Origin: Paramagnetospirillum caucaseum
GTDB lineage: Bacteria > Pseudomonadota > Alphaproteobacteria > Rhodospirillales > Magnetospirillaceae
Assembly: GCF_000342045.1 (NCBI RefSeq)
Contig: NZ_AONQ01000017.1
Span: 1-64,000, forward strand
DNA: 64,000 nucleotides
Reading direction: 5' to 3'
This document shows positions 63,124 through 64,000 of this stretch, in pieces; position 1 is the stretch's first letter, and each line of letters opens with the position of its first letter. The position numbers and the translations under genes were made by a program. Under the pieces are notes generated by a model. That model had not been told where the DNA came from, made no database searches, and saw only the letters and a list, made by a program, of their open reading frames with translations.

Positions 63124-64000
63124 TCAGAACGGTTTCAGCAGCCGCTTGAGGTAGTCGCGCTCCGGTTCCGGCCGGTGGGGGTCGCCGGAACGCCGCCGCA
63201 ATTCCTGCAGGATTTCCCGCGCCCGCATGGTTTCGCCGCGTCCCGGCACCTTGGTGCGCCCGTCATCGGCGAAGGTCGAGCCGTTCAGCGCGCGGCCGAA
63301 GGGATCGCGGGGGATGAGGGCGGGCGAACCCTTGCCGCGCGCCGCCTCCTGGCGCTCCAGTATCTGCCGCGCGCCGTCCTGCAGGCGCTTGACCGCCTCG
63401 GCCTGCTGGTCGGCGGCCTCGCCCCACGCGCCGTCGCCCAGGCTGGACTCGGCGCCCCGCATGGACCGTTCCGCTTCGGCAAGGGATTGCGGCGCCTGGG
63501 GCATGGACCTGCCCAGCTGCTCCAGCGCCTGGCGCAGGGCTTTTTGTTCCTCCGCCATCCGGCGGGCCTCCGCCGCCTCGCGGCCGGTGGGCTTGCGCCG
63601 GGGCCGGGGCGTATCCTCGTCGTCCTCGATCCGCTCGTCGGGCGGCGGCGCCCGGCGGAAGCTCTTGTCCAGCAGCTCCTGCTGGCGGCTGGTCAGCTCC
63701 TTCAGGCGGCGCATGGCCTCGGCGTTGGCCGGGTCGCCGCGCTGGCCGGGCCGGGCCGGGCCCATTTCGGCCAGCAGGCGGGACAATTGCTCCAGCCGGC
63801 GGCGCAGGCCCTCGCGGTCGCCGGTTTCGGCCAGCCCGCGCAACTGGTCAAGCATGTCGGAGAGGTCGGCGGCGGGGGTGCCGCCATCGGGCGGCACGGA
63901 AGAGTCGAGGCCCAACTCGGCCATGGCCTCCATCCACTGGTCGAGGGCGGCTTCCAGCTCTTCCACCAACCGGGACAGCCGGGCGGTGTCGGCCTTGTCG
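63124..64000 (-). CDS. TIGR02302/DUF4175-family protein, C-terminal part
   Basis: The frame is open to the window edge, so only the last 292 codons are seen. The visible part is charged and helical, rich in Gln, Arg and Glu (RRLEQLSRLLAEM, ARRMAEEQKALRQALEQLG), and ends in the family tail RAREILQELRRRSGDPHRPEPERDYLKRLLKPF (seen as its last 33 residues). Family members have N-terminal membrane helices, outside this window. Function unknown; found near lysA/dapF-type genes in alphaproteobacteria. Confidence 0.85.
   Translation of the reverse strand, partial: DKADTARLSRLVEELEAALDQWMEAMAELGLDSSVPPDGGTPAADLSDMLDQLRGLAETGDREGLRRRLEQLSRLLAEMGPARPGQRGDPANAEAMRRLKELTSRQQELLDKSFRRAPPPDERIEDDEDTPRPRRKPTGREAAEARRMAEEQKALRQALEQLGRSMPQAPQSLAEAERSMRGAESSLGDGAWGEAADQQAEAVKRLQDGARQILERQEAARGKGSPALIPRDPFGRALNGSTFADDGRTKVPGRGETMRAREILQELRRRSGDPHRPEPERDYLKRLLKPF

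Overview
This window is high-GC chromosomal DNA from an alphaproteobacterium of the Rhodospirillales, most likely Magnetospirillum or Paramagnetospirillum. That assignment is an inference from gene order, codon use and protein character; no database was searched. The backbone is the classical alphaproteobacterial origin region: mnmE-mnmG-rsmG-parA-parB with three perfect parS sites, then rho, hemJ, hemH and hemE, an intergenic origin with DnaA boxes, then ppsR-maf-aroE-coaE-dnaQ and secB.

Layout. 1-783: right end of an integrated island, holding a deleted IS256-type transposase and ending in a displaced 3' fragment of tRNA-Gly(GCC) whose native terminator follows. 0.9-9.8 kb: a caspase-fold lipoprotein gene, SEC-C/YchJ-like and small membrane genes, then the par/mnm operon, all on the minus strand. 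9.9-13.8 kb: a thioredoxin-fold DUF255 protein, an O6-alkylguanine repair enzyme and a quinone reductase. 13.9-17.9 kb: rho and heme genes reading away from oriC (17.86-18.26 kb). 18.3-27 kb: the ppsR-to-dnaQ operon, secB, fxsA, a Tim44-like/mltA/Smr/XRE operon and a Crp/Fnr regulator. 27.3-35.4 kb: a CpxP/Spy-like gene broken by an amber codon, hslVU, an M48 lipoprotein protease and the hisBHAFE-HIT cluster.

35.5-47.7 kb is the accessory hotspot. A comM-type Mg-chelatase-like ATPase gene has been hit twice. A 10.2 kb element with a large serine integrase splits it at codons for Leu-Leu-Met-Met. It leaves a 7-bp core at each end, flanked by matching inverted arms. The element carries a secreted PLD-type nuclease, an orphan response regulator, a coiled-coil protein, a small resolvase beside a 40-bp dyad, three consecutive hairpins that look like an origin, and five overlapping genes of unknown function. 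Separately, a 570-bp insertion between 14-bp direct repeats near the comM start carries one lower-GC membrane-protein gene plus a re-coded comM 5' end that restores the N terminus.

48.5-64 kb returns to core genes: gshB, a SirB1-type protein, the yra-type envelope cluster (dolP-like, yraN, rsmI, divergent lppC/lpoA-like), hemW-rdgB-rph, hrcA-grpE, an XRE-membrane protein, dapB, a PAS-GGDEF-EAL protein, a zinc-ribbon DUF3426 protein and, cut by the window end, a TIGR02302/DUF4175 protein. Intergenic palindromes related to one another recur at 13.8, 34.7 and 54.8 kb.
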